A stretch of 64,000 nucleotides of DNA from Centaurea solstitialis (lineage: Eukaryota; Streptophyta; Magnoliopsida; Asterales; Asteraceae), in contig CM058041.1 of assembly GCA_030169165.1 (NCBI GenBank), forward strand, positions 22,143,842 to 22,207,841, in the 5' to 3' direction. Of this stretch, positions 24,086 to 36,057 are shown one piece after another. A model generated the notes under the pieces. It made no database searches. It saw only the letters and a list, made by a program, of their open reading frames with translations, and was not told where the DNA came from. The position numbers were made by a program, and so were the translations under genes. Numbering within the stretch: position 1 is the stretch's first letter; each line of letters begins with the position of its first letter.

Positions 24086-25036
24086 TTGTCTTTTATTAAT
24101 ATTAATCATTTATTAAAATAGTGAAAAAACCCATTTAATGCCTTTAACCTACCCACTAACCCACTTGAATCCTTATAACCTTCTTCTCTTTCAAACCCTC
24201 ATTGTGGTGAGAGTTCTAAGGTTTGGAGCCTGTAAGATCCTTTTTCCTACTACCTATGAAATACGATATGGACCTTCCCAATTGGTGAAAACTTTACCTG
24301 CGTTGAGATCCTGTATGTTTTGAAACACTTGTCATAGGACGTGGTTCCTTCTTGGAAAATATTAGTCTTAATGTTTTTTGTTGAAATGTCAATCAACTAA
24401 TTGTTGTTGTTGTTGTTAGATGATGGTGTCGAGAGGGCTGTTTGGGTGGTCCCACCACATGTACAACCTTTGGCGCCAGTATCGGATGTCTTAGAGCCAC
24501 CGGAGTCTCCGTCGCCTTACATGGACACAAGTAATAATGCTTTACCTGTGGAAGCTGAGGAAGAAATGGAGGAGTTGGAGGAGATCGATCAGCCTCCGGG
24601 CACCGTGCTGTTGGGCTACTTGTGTGTGCTAACATGCTTGATTGGGTGATTATGGTGGTCGGATCGCTTGCTGCAGCGGTGCACGACACAACACTAGTGA
24701 TTTACTTGCACTACTTCGAAATTGTTCAGTTGCTAGCTCATGATCATGAGAGCACGGATATGCTTTTTGATAGGTTCAAAGAGCTTGCTCTCATCCTTGT
24801 CTATATTGCTGGTGGTGTTTTTGTTGTTATTTGGATACAAGTTTCTTGTTGGATTCTTATTAGAGAAAGGCAGACTGCTGTTATTAGTAGGGATGGCAAA
24901 AAAAATCGAAATATGACGGAGAAAACCGAAACCCGAAATAAATTGGTCGGGTTTGGGTACGATAAACGGGGATGGGGAAAACCCGCTTATTTTAAACGAG
25001 GAGGGGGGACCAATCCCCGACCCGATTACCCGATTA

Positions 25037-25351
25037 GGCTGTGCGTATCGGTCGGTGGGGATCGGCGAGCTCAAGGTCGGTAGGCTAGGCGGGATGCCGG
25101 GCTCCATTACGCCGTCCGGCAGGCTGGCGGCATACAGGCTCCCACGGCGTGGAGACACTGCCTACCCACTCTCTCCCTCTCTCACATTCTATTTTTTTTC
25201 TTTTTTATTGTATTGGGTATTTTTCTTGCGAGGGTTCGGGTACTAACAGAGAAGGCTCTAGAGGGCTTGTTGTGGATTTATGAAAAAACTGATGTGACGC
25301 AGATGTGGCAGTGGGGTTGGGATGGTTGACAGGGTTCTGCTACGTATAGCC
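25037..25351. mobile_element. Tourist-like MITE nested in the hAT element
   Basis: The ends GGCTGTGCGTATCGG and TACGTATAGCC are imperfect TIRs, flanked by TTA on both sides (25034-25036; 25352-25354). The interior (CCAACCCCACTGCCACATC on the minus strand) resembles the MITE at 17912-18219 in the opposite orientation. Confidence 0.7.
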
Positions 25352-25639
25352 TTATATCCCCGAATTTATTTTTATTTTATGGTTATTGGTAAATAATATA
25401 GTTTTAAATGATATGTTATACATAGCTAAATGATTTTTATGTTTGGTCGTATGTAACACCCGAAAATACGTCGAAGTAAACAAGGATTAAAGAAGAGGGG
25501 AGAAAATAATTCAAACAAAAGTGGAAGGTTGAAAGTGAAAGAAGGATAAAAAGTTAAGGGTGAGAAATGTAAAATACAGGGGCTTGTTTTGCCAAAAGAA
25601 AAATAAGTTTTGAATCTTGAATTTGAATGTGACCTGGGT

Positions 25640-26299
25640 TAGGCATGGGAATGGGGCGGGTTTGGGGCGGGGACTCCGATCCATATCCCCCTCCCCGAGC
25701 CTTCATCGTCATCCCCTTCCCCATCCCCACCGGGGAATTTTATCATATCCCCATCCCTGTACCCAACGGGAACGGGGATCCCCAACGGGGAAACGGGGAT
25801 TTATATCCGTTTATATAATCTATTTTAAATTAAATGTTTTGAGATACGATACGTGTTTAAATCCCACACATGTCCAATAAAAACTAAGAATATATAGTGT
25901 AATAATTTATAGACGTAATCGTATAATAATTTATAAACGTAATACCAAAACAAATTAAACTTAACCCTAAAATTATTTTTAATGACACACGTTCCAAAAC
26001 GTATCAATTAATAGTCAAAACCACATCAATTAATATTTATAATTTATCGCAATATGAACAACCATATAAGGATATAATAGAGAAACAATATATAACTTAA
26101 ATAAATACTTAATATATATACGGGTACGGGTATGAGGCGGGGCGGGGAGTGCTAAACCCGTCCCCATCCCCATCCCCGGTTTGAGAAAACGGGGATCCCC
26201 GTCCCCGTACCCAATACCCGGTTTACCGGGGAATCCCCGTCCCCGACCGGGGCGGGTGTACCGGGTTCCCCGATGGGTCGGGGACAATTCCCATGCCTA
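25640..26299. mobile_element. hAT-type MITE with perfect 8-bp TSD
   Basis: The TIRs TAGGCATGGGAAT and ATTCCCATGCCTA are perfect, flanked by ACCTGGGT on both sides (25632-25639; 26300-26307). Subterminal blocks of CCCCATCCCC/GGGGATCCCCG are inverted relative to each other. It is non-coding in the middle and nested in the LTR at 25452-32883. Confidence 0.92.
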
Positions 26300-26786
26300 A
26301 CCTGGGTGTTCAAAATTCAAGCCGTAGAAGTTATTTACGATTTGGGCGGAAATAGTTTTGTTACTTTTTATCGAACTTGATTAAATTACCATACCATTAG
26401 TTTTAGTTTTTGTTATTTTCTCTCGAGAGGATCTAGTATTATCTCGTCTAAGACAAACGAGAATAGTGAAAGATATCAATCGATAATTTGGATTTTAGAG
26501 AGAAATCGATCGAAGTTTTTGAGAGAATCAGTCGAGGTTTCGGTTAGCATTCGTTCGAGATACAAGCGACGATTTAAGGTAAATTCGAAACCAAACTTGA
26601 CGATTTATATACGTTTGAATTCCGTTTTAGTTATTCTTTCGTTCGAGTCGTTTCAAAGGTGTAAAATGTGTCGTACTTTCCAGAGTATAGACGAAGAGTT
26701 TGTTGAAGCGACGGGTCTAGACATCGGGTTTACGGAACCCAAATTCAAGTATATTTGTTGAAAGTGGAGCGGTGTAGTTTATATTA

Positions 26787-27083
26787 GGGTTTACTTCACG
26801 AAAGTGCATCCAACTTGTCACAAAAAGTTATTATATGTATTGTACTTTCATATTTACCATTTGATGTATTAAAATTATCAAAACCCACCATTTAATGTAT
26901 TTCATGACAAGTTGGATACACTTTTGTGACAAGTTGGATACATTAAAATGATAAGTTCTGATAAAGTTTGATACATACAATGACCATTTCTTAAACTCTG
27001 ATATGTCAAATGATAAAAATGGAAATACAATACATACAATAACTTTTCGTGACAAGTTGGATACACTTTCGTGAAGTAAACCC
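26787..27083. mobile_element. Mutator-like MITE related to 8562-10111
   Basis: Long imperfect TIRs (GGGTTTACTTCACGAAAGTG ... inverted at the other end) include a CAACTTGTCAC motif also found in the 8562-10111 element. The flanks TTTATATTA and TTTATAATA match at 8 of 9 positions, a 9-bp Mutator-type TSD. Nested in the outer LTR. Confidence 0.78.
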
Positions 27084-27437
27084 TTTATAATATACGAGAG
27101 TTTAATCTAGTAACAAAAGATTTGTTAAAAGAAACTTAGAAACCCGAATAAATATCGAGTTATTCTTTTGGTCGAGAAATCGAATGCAATATCAATTAGA
27201 GAAAGGTTACGTTTGCAGAAACCCAAGAAAGTCACATCAAATACCTAAGGAGGTTGTAGCATGAATTGGTTAAACCATGTTTTGACAGTTGACAGAAAGG
27301 TGTCGCTAAAAGCCATGTGGATGGTTGTACATGAAGTTTAATTATTTTTGTACAATTAAATATTGTTGTTGGGTGCTGCTGATGCGCCGACAGGAGATGG
27401 AAGATATAAGTCTCCATCTATGTCATGTTTCATGCAT

Positions 27438-27540
27438 ATTATATATATATATATATATAGGAGAGTTCAAATGTGAACCACTTTTTGGTTGTGAACGTGA
27501 GGACAGCTGAGAGCGCGACAAAAACGACGCATACCTAAGG
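27438..27540. mobile_element. Truncated (TA)n-associated MITE end
   Basis: A (TA)n run is followed by GAGTTCAAATGTGAACC and GGTTGTGAACGTGAGGAC, matching one terminus of the elements at 46514-46746 and 48152-48413. The opposite terminus is missing, so it was cut by a later event, probably the one that brought in the retrotransposon to its right. Confidence 0.7.
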
Positions 27541-29432
27541 AGTTCAAAAGTTCTTTAAGTTCAAAACCGAACATAAGCTCTGAACTCAATTTACTCAAAA
27601 TCGACGATCTCAAAAGTAATAGATTTTAAATGCCCCTAAATTTGACGTAATCCACAAAATCATCTTAGCCCAAAATTTAACACAGTTTAACCAATCAGTT
27701 ACCCGAGTGGGTCACACTTTTACAAATCTCATTTAAACGAATACTCATGTGAAAACACGTTTAGAATTCCCGTTATTCAAGTTGTTCCGTAAAGCTCATA
27801 TACAAGCATTTTACAAAATCCATTAGATAAATGCATTCGGTAATAAAACACAACAATCGTTTAAATTTGAAAATAACTTTATGAAAACGCACAAGGCCTT
27901 GGAAAAATATCATTTTGGTACACATGAAGGATCTTGTCCTATCCACACAACCATTATATCCCGACAACATATACAGTCAAAGTTTGCAAGGTCATTTAGT
28001 ACACACAATTGCTATTAGTTCATCTGAACCATCCCGCACTGAAATAGACGTCATCTAACGAACTCATCTATCCCGAACCCAAGACATCTTGTGATCCTCG
28101 ATAATACTCTCATGAGGGCCTTACAGAACTTAATCCTCCATAATCTAATACTGATTCTGATCGAGTTTAGACTCGACTCCATCCATACTTTTCTAAGCGC
28201 TACCCTCACTATCCAATAGCATATACGGATTACTTCTGCAACATGAATACACCGTGTTCTACTCGATAGAGCCACAACCTCCTTTAGCATCATGTTTTCG
28301 TGACCTTCCTCTAAGTTTACAACTTAGTCATTTTAACCACAATAATTCCTATTGCATAATTCAAGTATTTATCCCAAAGGGTCCCGTGACCTCTATCATT
28401 ATGTAACCACGTTCATTCGATAACAATTATTCACATGCCAGTTCCTAGCTTACGTAAACACTCGTGCAATTTAAGGTAAGAGTGTATAAAATATAGATAC
28501 ACTCTAACATTTCACACATACTTAAATTGTCGGAACTAGGCCACCCAATTCTTAACTCCCGCAATTCTAGTTCTCCCTTAACTTATAAACTTAAGCTTTT
28601 ATCCGAAATATGATTTATTTGAAATATCCTGACAAATCAATCTTAGTCCATCCGTACATGCTCTAATAACGCCACTAGGTCATGCATCCATGATTTTCTT
28701 AAACCTTACTATTTGTATAATCTTATTCACGGTATGACTATTAGTGCTAGAAACGCGTAGAAAAGTCACTATTCCTCAATATTCAGACCCTTCCAAAATC
28801 ATGACAGATTCAGACCACTGACCCCTTTAACATACGCCTAGTTATACTACTTAGCCGCTCAGTTGTACCACTTCAGTAAGTAGGCCGTATAGGTCAACTG
28901 TCCCTAAGTTCCTCCGATTCGATTCACCTTCACTTAGTCGTCCGGAGTAATCATTTGCTAAACATAAATTTTCGCTCTTAAGTAAGAAGATTCATCACTA
29001 AGATTTAATCTTAAATCAAAGTATTTAAACTTTCCCAAGTTGATGCTATAACACGACCCCCCCTAAATAAAACGTAACTGGGGTCCTTAAATGTCAAATC
29101 AAATATTCTATCATAAGAAGATCGGGAAGAAAGTAAGAACAAGTTACCATATGAACCAACATTTATCAATCATTACATCAATAGTAACCAAGAATGCTCA
29201 ATGACGATACATTCATAAATCAGTAGCTAAGTGCTTTATGAATAGACCATACCCGAGATTCCCTGCCTCTATTGATGCAATTTCTCAACTCATGTATTTT
29301 CATATCCCTAGCGCTCTCCCCACCTAAGACTTTACCCAAGGTAGGTGTCATATTCACTAACTTTCTAAGTTTAAGTCTAGGCATTCTACAGTGATTACCT
29401 AGTTCGCTTAAACTAAAGCTCTGATACCAACT
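27541..29432 (-). mobile_element. Internal region of a truncated LTR retrotransposon
   Basis: This lies on the internal side of the 5' LTR at 29433-31744. It starts with a primer binding site (GCTCTGATACCA at 29418-29429, complementary to initiator tRNA-Met) 3 bases from the LTR. No gag, protease, RT or integrase motif is recognisable. The minus-strand open frames at 28051-28293 and 29220-29471 match nothing I know. The 3' LTR is absent, so the element is truncated; the left border is approximate. Confidence 0.6.
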
Positions 29433-31744
29433 TGTAACACCCCAAAATTTGGAGCAAACAAAAACCTTCAATTACGAAAGGTGGTAATACAAATTACGCC
29501 AAAGCGTGAGCTCTTCCCAAAAATGGGGTATAAAGTAATGTACAATTACAGTGTTTGCAATTTAAATGAAGCGATATAATCACCAACAAGTCTAATTCCT
29601 AATAAGGAAAAGACTACAATAGGTTATCGGTTTCTACTATCAACTCGCGGTCTAGGTGGACCGGTCTCTTCACACATCCCCCAAAGCTCACTCTCAATCC
29701 CGGCACCTACTTGGGAACAGCGTCCCTAGTACCTGAGAGACACATCGACACCACGCAAGTGTTAGGCCAAAAGAGCCTAGTGAGTTGTACCAACAAGTAC
29801 GATACATATAAAATCATGTTAAGACATATGATGTATACATAAGGGTATATAAGCAAACATGATTCAAAGTATACTTTTACGGGTTATCTTTTATCTTCGG
29901 AAACAGTGGGAGCGACCCACCTCCACCAACCAATATCCCATCACTCGTTACTTCCAAACACCTCGATGCCATATCTACCATGACACCATCAGAGGCCCGC
30001 GCACCTCGGAGCCACCCGAGAGCCGGCGACATAGGGGCATTCCTATTTCAGAACCTCCCAAGACTGTTTGGTGTGGAAATATTGTGTTGGTTCGTCCATT
30101 GTTATTTATATAGTCGTATATCCGCCGCCAGCCCCATCACTCGTTACTTCCAAACACCTCGATGCCATATCTACCATGACACCATCCACAGAGGCCCACG
30201 CACCTCGGAGCAACCCGAGAGCCGGCGACATAGGGGCATTCCTATTTCAGAACCTCCCAAGACTGTTTGGTGTGGAAACGTGACGCGGAATATACTTAAT
30301 TACACACAAACGTGTTACATATTTTCACTCGGTCTAAGAGACCATTCCATACTGTGTACCTCGATGCCATATCTATCATGACACCATCGGAGGCATATAC
30401 GCATTGTCTAGAAAGACTCATGTAATTATCTTAACCTTTCATAGGTATTGATCGAGGGTCTCAAGCCCTTCATTCATTTCATATAAGCCAACATGTTCGG
30501 GATTCAATTCCTTTACATAATTCCGTGGCATACATAATAACACGTATTTCTCATAAATACATTCATCATATAATCACATAGATTCAACTCATACATTAGT
30601 AGCATGCGATAATCTATTTCATGTATATGATATTCCAAGTCGAGCCATTCATACCAACATCGTTAATCATTCATTTCATGGCAATCCTTAAACCTAACAT
30701 TTTAGGCATTTCATCCTTCATCATGTTTAATCACAACAGCCAAGCAAGACATGTAAATCAACAAGATGATGTGCTCTCAGTTTTAACTAAACGGGTTTAG
30801 CAACTCACCTTGAGGCTTGTAAGGCCAAAAGCCCCAAATTTCACATTGAACCCTAGCTTGAAGCTTGAGTGAACACTTAAACTGATAAGGAGTTAAAACC
30901 TTGGATTAGTTCTAGATCCACAACATACAAGACTAGATCTACACTTAAAACTCATAAATATAACCTACCTCCTCCAGATCTTGGGTGAAAACCCTAAGAT
31001 GAAGAAACCTTCAACAATGGTGGAGAGGTGGTGGAGAAGATGAGGCCATGGAAGTCTCCACCCTCCAAACTAGTAGATCTAGCCTCCAACACTTCTCAAA
31101 ACGTGAAATCCGCCTAAAACCATACTAGATCTGAGACAAGTATGGAAGAAAAGGTTTGGAGATGGTAAACCTCCAAATCTAAGCTTAAACTCGAAGGAGA
31201 TGAAGAGATTACTTACACCAACGTTTTAGAACCACCAAATACTTGAAATCCATTGATGTAGTCTTGAAGAGCTCGAAAAATCGAGAAGATAGCAAAAAGA
31301 ATCGAGAGAAACGGAATTCGTATGAGAAAGATATGCCCAAATGGAGAAGAGGGGTATTTAACCCGATTCGGGTCTGACAGACACCTAGCGATCGCTAGGT
31401 GTCTCAGCTAGCGATCGCTAGCTTTGTGATAGGGGTCCTAGCGACCTTGAAGTGATCGTGAGCTCCAACAGAACCCACAAGAATTGTGCCTAGCGATCGC
31501 TAGGGTGATAGCTAGCGATTGCTAGCATCTGGGCGATTTTGGGTGAAACTTGTTTCGGCCATAACTTCTTCGTTATAGCTCCGATTTCGATTCCGGAAGA
31601 ACCGTTGGATTCGTATTTCAATTTCCCATCCAACAAGACCATAAAATCTAGGTTTTGATCAAAAATCCTATTTTCCATATTTTCTTAAAAGATAAGGTTT
31701 ACACCGACCCGATTCGCATTTGTTCAAAAATCACGGGTGTTACA
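29433..31744 (-). mobile_element. 5' LTR of nested Ty3/gypsy-like retrotransposon
   Basis: On the minus strand it starts TGTAACACCCGTGATTTTTG (plus coordinate 31744) and ends GGGGTGTTACA (29433), directly followed by the initiator-Met primer site. Length is 2312 bp. It sits inside the outer LTR and belongs to the same terminal-sequence class as 4485-6020 and 25452-32883. A tandem duplication of about 145 bp (29937-30079 and 30133-30280, offset 196) lies in it, and a CTAGCGATCGCTAG-type palindrome recurs at about 31387-31525. I find no matching TSD, consistent with truncation at the other end. Confidence 0.78.
29937..30280. repeat. Tandem duplication inside the LTR
   Basis: Two copies (29937-30079; 30133-30280) share phrases such as CACCTCGATGCCATATCTAC and GAGAGCCGGCGACATAGGGG, differing by a 3-base insertion and a few substitutions. 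A third partial match of the CTCGATGCCATATCTA phrase is near 30360. Open frames across it are repeat-derived. Confidence 0.85.
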
Positions 31745-32954
31745 TTAAGTTGTCGTCGTAAAGTAAACAAATGTTCAACGAACATTTTATTATAGAAACT
31801 TGGATGGTTTATTTATATATAATTGTATATATAAATAAATAGCTAAGTCGACAAAAGAGAATGTCGAGAAAAGGTGTTTGAGAACTGATTTGTTAAGAGT
31901 TGGTTAAAATATAACTTTATTGTAACGATTAAATTAAATATTTAACCGTTAAAGAGATATTTAGAAAGTTGTTATGACTTATGTTGGATTGGGAGCGATC
32001 AAGTGACGTATAAGCCTACGCTAGCTCTAGGTAAGTTTCATGTGATTTGAAACTGGGATACATACAATAGTATTGTGTGCAGTATTTTCAGTATGAAAAT
32101 TAAGTTTATGCAGATATGATTTCAGATGTGTGTATGATGCGTGTTCATAAGTGTTCAGTATTTATTATCATGAAAGAGCATGTTATATGTTTACAGTTTT
32201 AAAGCATGCTAAGTGTTTTCAGCATTGTATTAAGTGGTCAGTCAGGGCATGTGTGTGTTGTGGTCAACATAGTACAAGTACCATGAGGGTGCCTCTGTAC
32301 ATGGTTTGTCCAAATAGATAGTACGTGTACCGCGAGGGTGCCTCTGTACACGGTTCGTCCCAGACAGTTTAGACCTAACCAATACATATTGCGGTCATTG
32401 TACTTGGTTAAGGCAGATTAGATAGTTGATCCACACACCATGCCAGTTCAGCTAAGTTCTCAAATGTGTCAGTTGCATGCGTGCAAGATGTTTAAAAGTT
32501 TTCATGTATAAGCTTGTTGATGTTCAGTGATGTTTTTGAACCTGTGTGTTTAAAGTGTTTGTATATATATATATATATAATATTTTTAGTTGAAAAACCA
32601 TGAGTTTACTTAGCTATAGCTAATATAGTATGTATCTTAGGGTTTGAGAAAGCGAGCACCAGTAAGGGCAAAGGACCGGCATAGGTCCTTCTTCAAGTAG
32701 CTCGTCATGATCTAAGATTTCGTTTTCATGTTTGATGTAATAAGTTGTAGTACCACTTTGGAATTGTTTAAGTTTTCAGTTGTTTAAGTCTTCCGCTGCG
32801 TTTGTTTGTAAGATGATCATGATTTTAGTATTTATGTTTATGGTTTAGCCTAAGTCACAATCAGTGGAATCTGGGGTGTGACATCGTATATATATACTTT
32901 AGCACTTCAATTGTTATTATTTTGGATGCATTTAAACAAGATATATATATCTTA

Positions 32955-33487
32955 TCTATATAAAGAAACCACCCCCTCTAGATTTTTTCTTCCAATGTAT
33001 CTAGAATTTCCTTGAATTTACTGTTTTTAATTTCTTTATCCAATTTTCTTTGTATTTGCTATTATACAACACATCCACCCTTTAGACTTTTTTTGTCCAT
33101 GTTTTTTTCATCAATTTTTTCTCAAATTTCTATTTTTAACTTTTTAATTTTGATTTTAGATAATAATATTATAATTATTTATTAACTAATGTTATAAAAA
33201 AAAATCTAACTCTAAAATTTGTTAATACTTTTAATTACCACATTTTAATAAATATATTTGCGGGTTGTGTTTTGGTTGGTATATGGGTTTGTGAGTCAAC
33301 CCGTCAACCTGTTAAAGTTAGTAACGTATGAAATATCATGTTCTCTTATGTGTACTTACGTATTTGAAAACCTTACGAAATCGTACTTTGAATACTCCAT
33401 ATAATTATAATATTATACCTTCATTTCTCGTACCACCTATCAACCCATCGTGGGTCGTGCTCAGCACAACCCTTAACAAGTAACTAG
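32955..33487 (+). mobile_element. Non-autonomous Helitron
   Basis: The 5' end is TCTATATAAAG just after an A, and the 3' end is CTAG just before a T. Eleven bases before the CTAG is a strong hairpin (33452-33472, GGGTCGTGCTCAGCACAACCC-type stem with one mismatch). TC...hairpin...CTRR inserted between A and T without TSD is the Helitron pattern. It has no Rep/helicase and is nested in the hAT-type element. Confidence 0.75.
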
Positions 33488-35770
33488 TATATATATAGCT
33501 AAACAATATTTTATATATAGCTAAATTTTTAAATTTTAGATTCATTCCGACTTTTGGACTTTAATTAATTTCCTTTCGGATATGTTGGGATAATGGATTC
33601 GAAAATGTTATGTAATTTAGTAATCATTTTTCGAGACTTGTGGATTTGTGGTAAAGTTTAAATGGTGACGGGGATCCCCGTGGTGGAAAAACTTAAACGG
33701 TTATCCCCGGTGAAACCCGTTTAATTAACCGTTTACACTAAACGGGGATACCCGTTTCCCCGCGGTTTTCCCTAATTACCCGATGGGATCCCGTTAAAAT
33801 CCACGTTGTTTTTAAGTGAGTATGGAGACGGTTTTTTTAAACGAGGATGGGGACGGGGGATTCCCCAGCCTGAAACTACCCCGTTGTCGTCCCTAGTTAT
33901 CTGGTCAAGATATGTGCAAGTACTACTTAATCAAGATATGAGTTTCTTCGACACTTAGTGAAAATTTTTGAAACTGTATAATATGGTTATATGGCTACAT
34001 TCTTTAGTGTCCTTACCATTGGATTCATCAACTGTTGGCTAATTGCCATCATTACTTTAGCCACCGGCCCCTTTATTATGGTTGTAGGAGAAATATCAAA
34101 TATATTTCTCCATAGGCTGAGAGTATTCAAGATGCATATGTTGAAGTAGCAACTGTTGCTGAACAGGCAGTTTCGTACGTAAGGACCTTTTATGCTGTCA
34201 TAAATGAAACATTAGCAAAATATTATTATGCAGCTTCATTGCAAGCTACACTGAGATATGGTATATCGATAAGTCTCGTGCAAGGACTTGGTCTTGGATT
34301 CACATATGGGCTTGCAATTCGCTCGTGTGCCTTGCAATTGTATGTCAGAAGGTATTTGGTTACACATAAAAAAACTCATGGTGGAGAAATTCTAACCTCC
34401 CTGTTTGCTATTTGGATTCAATAAAGTTGCAACCAACTTCTACTCATTCGAGCAAGGGAGAGTTGTTGCATATAGACTTTACGAGATGATTAGCCGTTCA
34501 TCCTCCACTGTTAATATGGATGGAAACTCAATTGCTGCTCTACAAGGGACCATTGAATTTAGAAATGTGTATTTCAGCTACTTGTGTCATCCTAAAATCC
34601 CTATTTTGAGTGGGTTTTACCTAACTGTTCCAGTAAAAAAATAGTGGCACTTGTGGGAAGAAATGGGTCTGGTAAACGTAGAAGCATACCGCTTATGGAA
34701 CGGCTCTATGACCCTACTTTTTAAGAAATTTTTTGTATGGGGAAAATATTAAAAACCTGAAATTGGAATAAGAAGCCAAATTGGCTTAGTCACTTAGGAA
34801 ACCTGCTTTGCTAAGCTTGAGTATCAAGGATAATATCGCTTACGATAGAGATGCCACTTCACCTCAAACTGAAGATGCTGCAAAAATCGCTCATGCACAT
34901 ACGTTTATTACCACACTTTAGAAAGGATACGACACACAGGTAGGTAGGGCTGGTTTATCGTTGACACAAGAACAGAAAATAAGGCTTTCTTTTGCTAGGG
35001 CAGTGCTTTCAAATCCATCGATTCTTCTACTTGACAAGGTCACTGATGGACTAGACTTCGAAGCTAAAGGATCTGTTTAGGAGGCTTTGGATCTCTTGAT
35101 GTTAGGCAAATCAACTATCATAATTGCTCGTCGGCTTTCTCTAAGAATGTTGATTTCATAGCTGTGATAGAAGATGGTCAGTTAATGGAGATGGGGACAC
35201 ATGAAGAACTAATAACATCAGATGGGCTCTATGTAGATTTTCTAAGATGTGAAGAAGCAGCTAAACTCCTAAGAAGGATGCCAGTGAGAACCTACAATGA
35301 GACTACAAATTTTCAAATTGAAAATGATTCTTCAGAAAGTCGCAGCTTCCAAGAACCAACGTCACCAAAATTCGCAAAATAGCCATCACTTCTACGAGCT
35401 TCAAATTTACATGCACAAGGCCTTAAGATTCTGCTTATGGTTCACATGAATCACCAAGAAATCCAAGCCTTGCTTAGAAATCGGTTGAAAATGGTGAGTC
35501 CTTGGATGGAACAGATAAAGAACCATCAATGAAAAGATAAGATAGTTTTGGAAAAAGATTACCAGAGTTACCAAAGATTGATGTTCATGCTAGCGATTGA
35601 CAAACGTCTAATGGCTCTAACCTCGAGTCACCTATTTCATCATTGTTGACATCCGATCCCTAAAACGAGTGTTCGCAATCATAAACCTTTAGTCAACCTA
35701 ATTCTCAGTTTGTCGACAAGCCAATTATAGTTAAAGTAGAAAAGGAAAAACAATATAAGAAAGAACCATC

Positions 35771-36057
35771 ATCAAAGGGTGTTAGCTCAGTTGGATAGGT
35801 AACATCCCTGGGGGTATGGGGTGAAAGTCACACTACCATGGTTCGATTCCCACGGGTGACATTTCTGAGATATCCAGACTTTGGATCTGGTCCTTCAGGG
35901 CCGGTATGGGAGGAACAATCTATGGGATCCATTTCCCTGCTGGTCGGGTTTAGCCATAGGTTGGGTCGGGTCACAACGGGTTAGTGGGATTGCCCAATTG
36001 GAGGCCTGATACCGTTGGAGCGTGTGTGTGTGTGTGTTTTAACTTGCCGTTCAAAAA
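35771..36057 (+). mobile_element. tRNA-derived SINE in the ABCB pseudogene linker, 19-bp TSD
   Basis: The perfect duplication AATATAAGAAAGAACCATC flanks it (35752-35770; 36058-36076). The head is strongly tRNA-like: A-box TAGCTCAGTTGGATAGG (35781 onward) and B-box GGTTCGATTCCC (about 35841). The body ends GCCGTTCAAAAAA. Because the TSD is pseudogene sequence (the KKEPSIWRL codons), the insertion site is certain. Confidence 0.93.

Larger units (their letters stand above)
25452..32883 (+). mobile_element. LTR (probably solo) interrupted by nested elements
   Basis: It begins TGTAACACCCGAAAATACG and ends CTGGGGTGTGACA, with the perfect 5-bp duplication TCGTA outside both ends (25447-25451; 32884-32888). 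Subtracting the nested insertions (25640-26299, 26787-27083, and a block ending at 31744) leaves about 2 kb, the size of the related 2.3-kb LTR nested inside it. I find no primer site or second LTR belonging to it, so a solo LTR is the simplest reading. The right part has a short internal repeat around GAGGGTGCCTCTGTACA (about 32285 and 32335). Confidence 0.78.
24888..33895. mobile_element. hAT-type element in the ABCB pseudogene, carrying nested TEs
   Basis: The ends TAGGGATGGCAA (24888) and TTGTCGTCCCTA (ends 33895) are inverted repeats with two mismatches. The flanks GTTATTAG and GTTATCTG agree at 6 of 8 positions, and the host reading frame resumes exactly across the site (QTAVI / VIxSRYVQ). 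Subterminal GGGGATCCCCG/AAACGGGGA motifs are shared with the hAT MITE at 25640-26299. Removing the insertions nested in it (25037-25351, 25452-32883, 32955-33487) leaves well under 1.3 kb, without a transposase. Confidence 0.75.

Noticed and set aside
24393..25158. Minus-strand open frames opposite the ABCB N-terminus
   Set aside because: Antisense shadows of the pseudogene exon and the adjoining hAT/Tourist sequence.
29859..30381. Overlapping plus-strand open frames with repeated peptide
   Set aside because: They lie in a tandem duplication inside an LTR and read through in more than one frame.
25452..32883. A full-length autonomous LTR retrotransposon
   Set aside because: No gag-pol motifs on either strand, and the internal LTR/PBS point the other way; a solo LTR with nested guests fits better.
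34239..35382. A functional ABC transporter gene
   Set aside because: Several in-frame stops, frameshifts, altered Walker A and Walker B residues and missing second half rule out a working protein.
35781..35860. tRNA gene, because of perfect-looking A and B boxes
   Set aside because: The cloverleaf is not completed, the unit is 287 bp with a 19-bp TSD and an A-rich tail, and it interrupts a pseudogene: it is a SINE.
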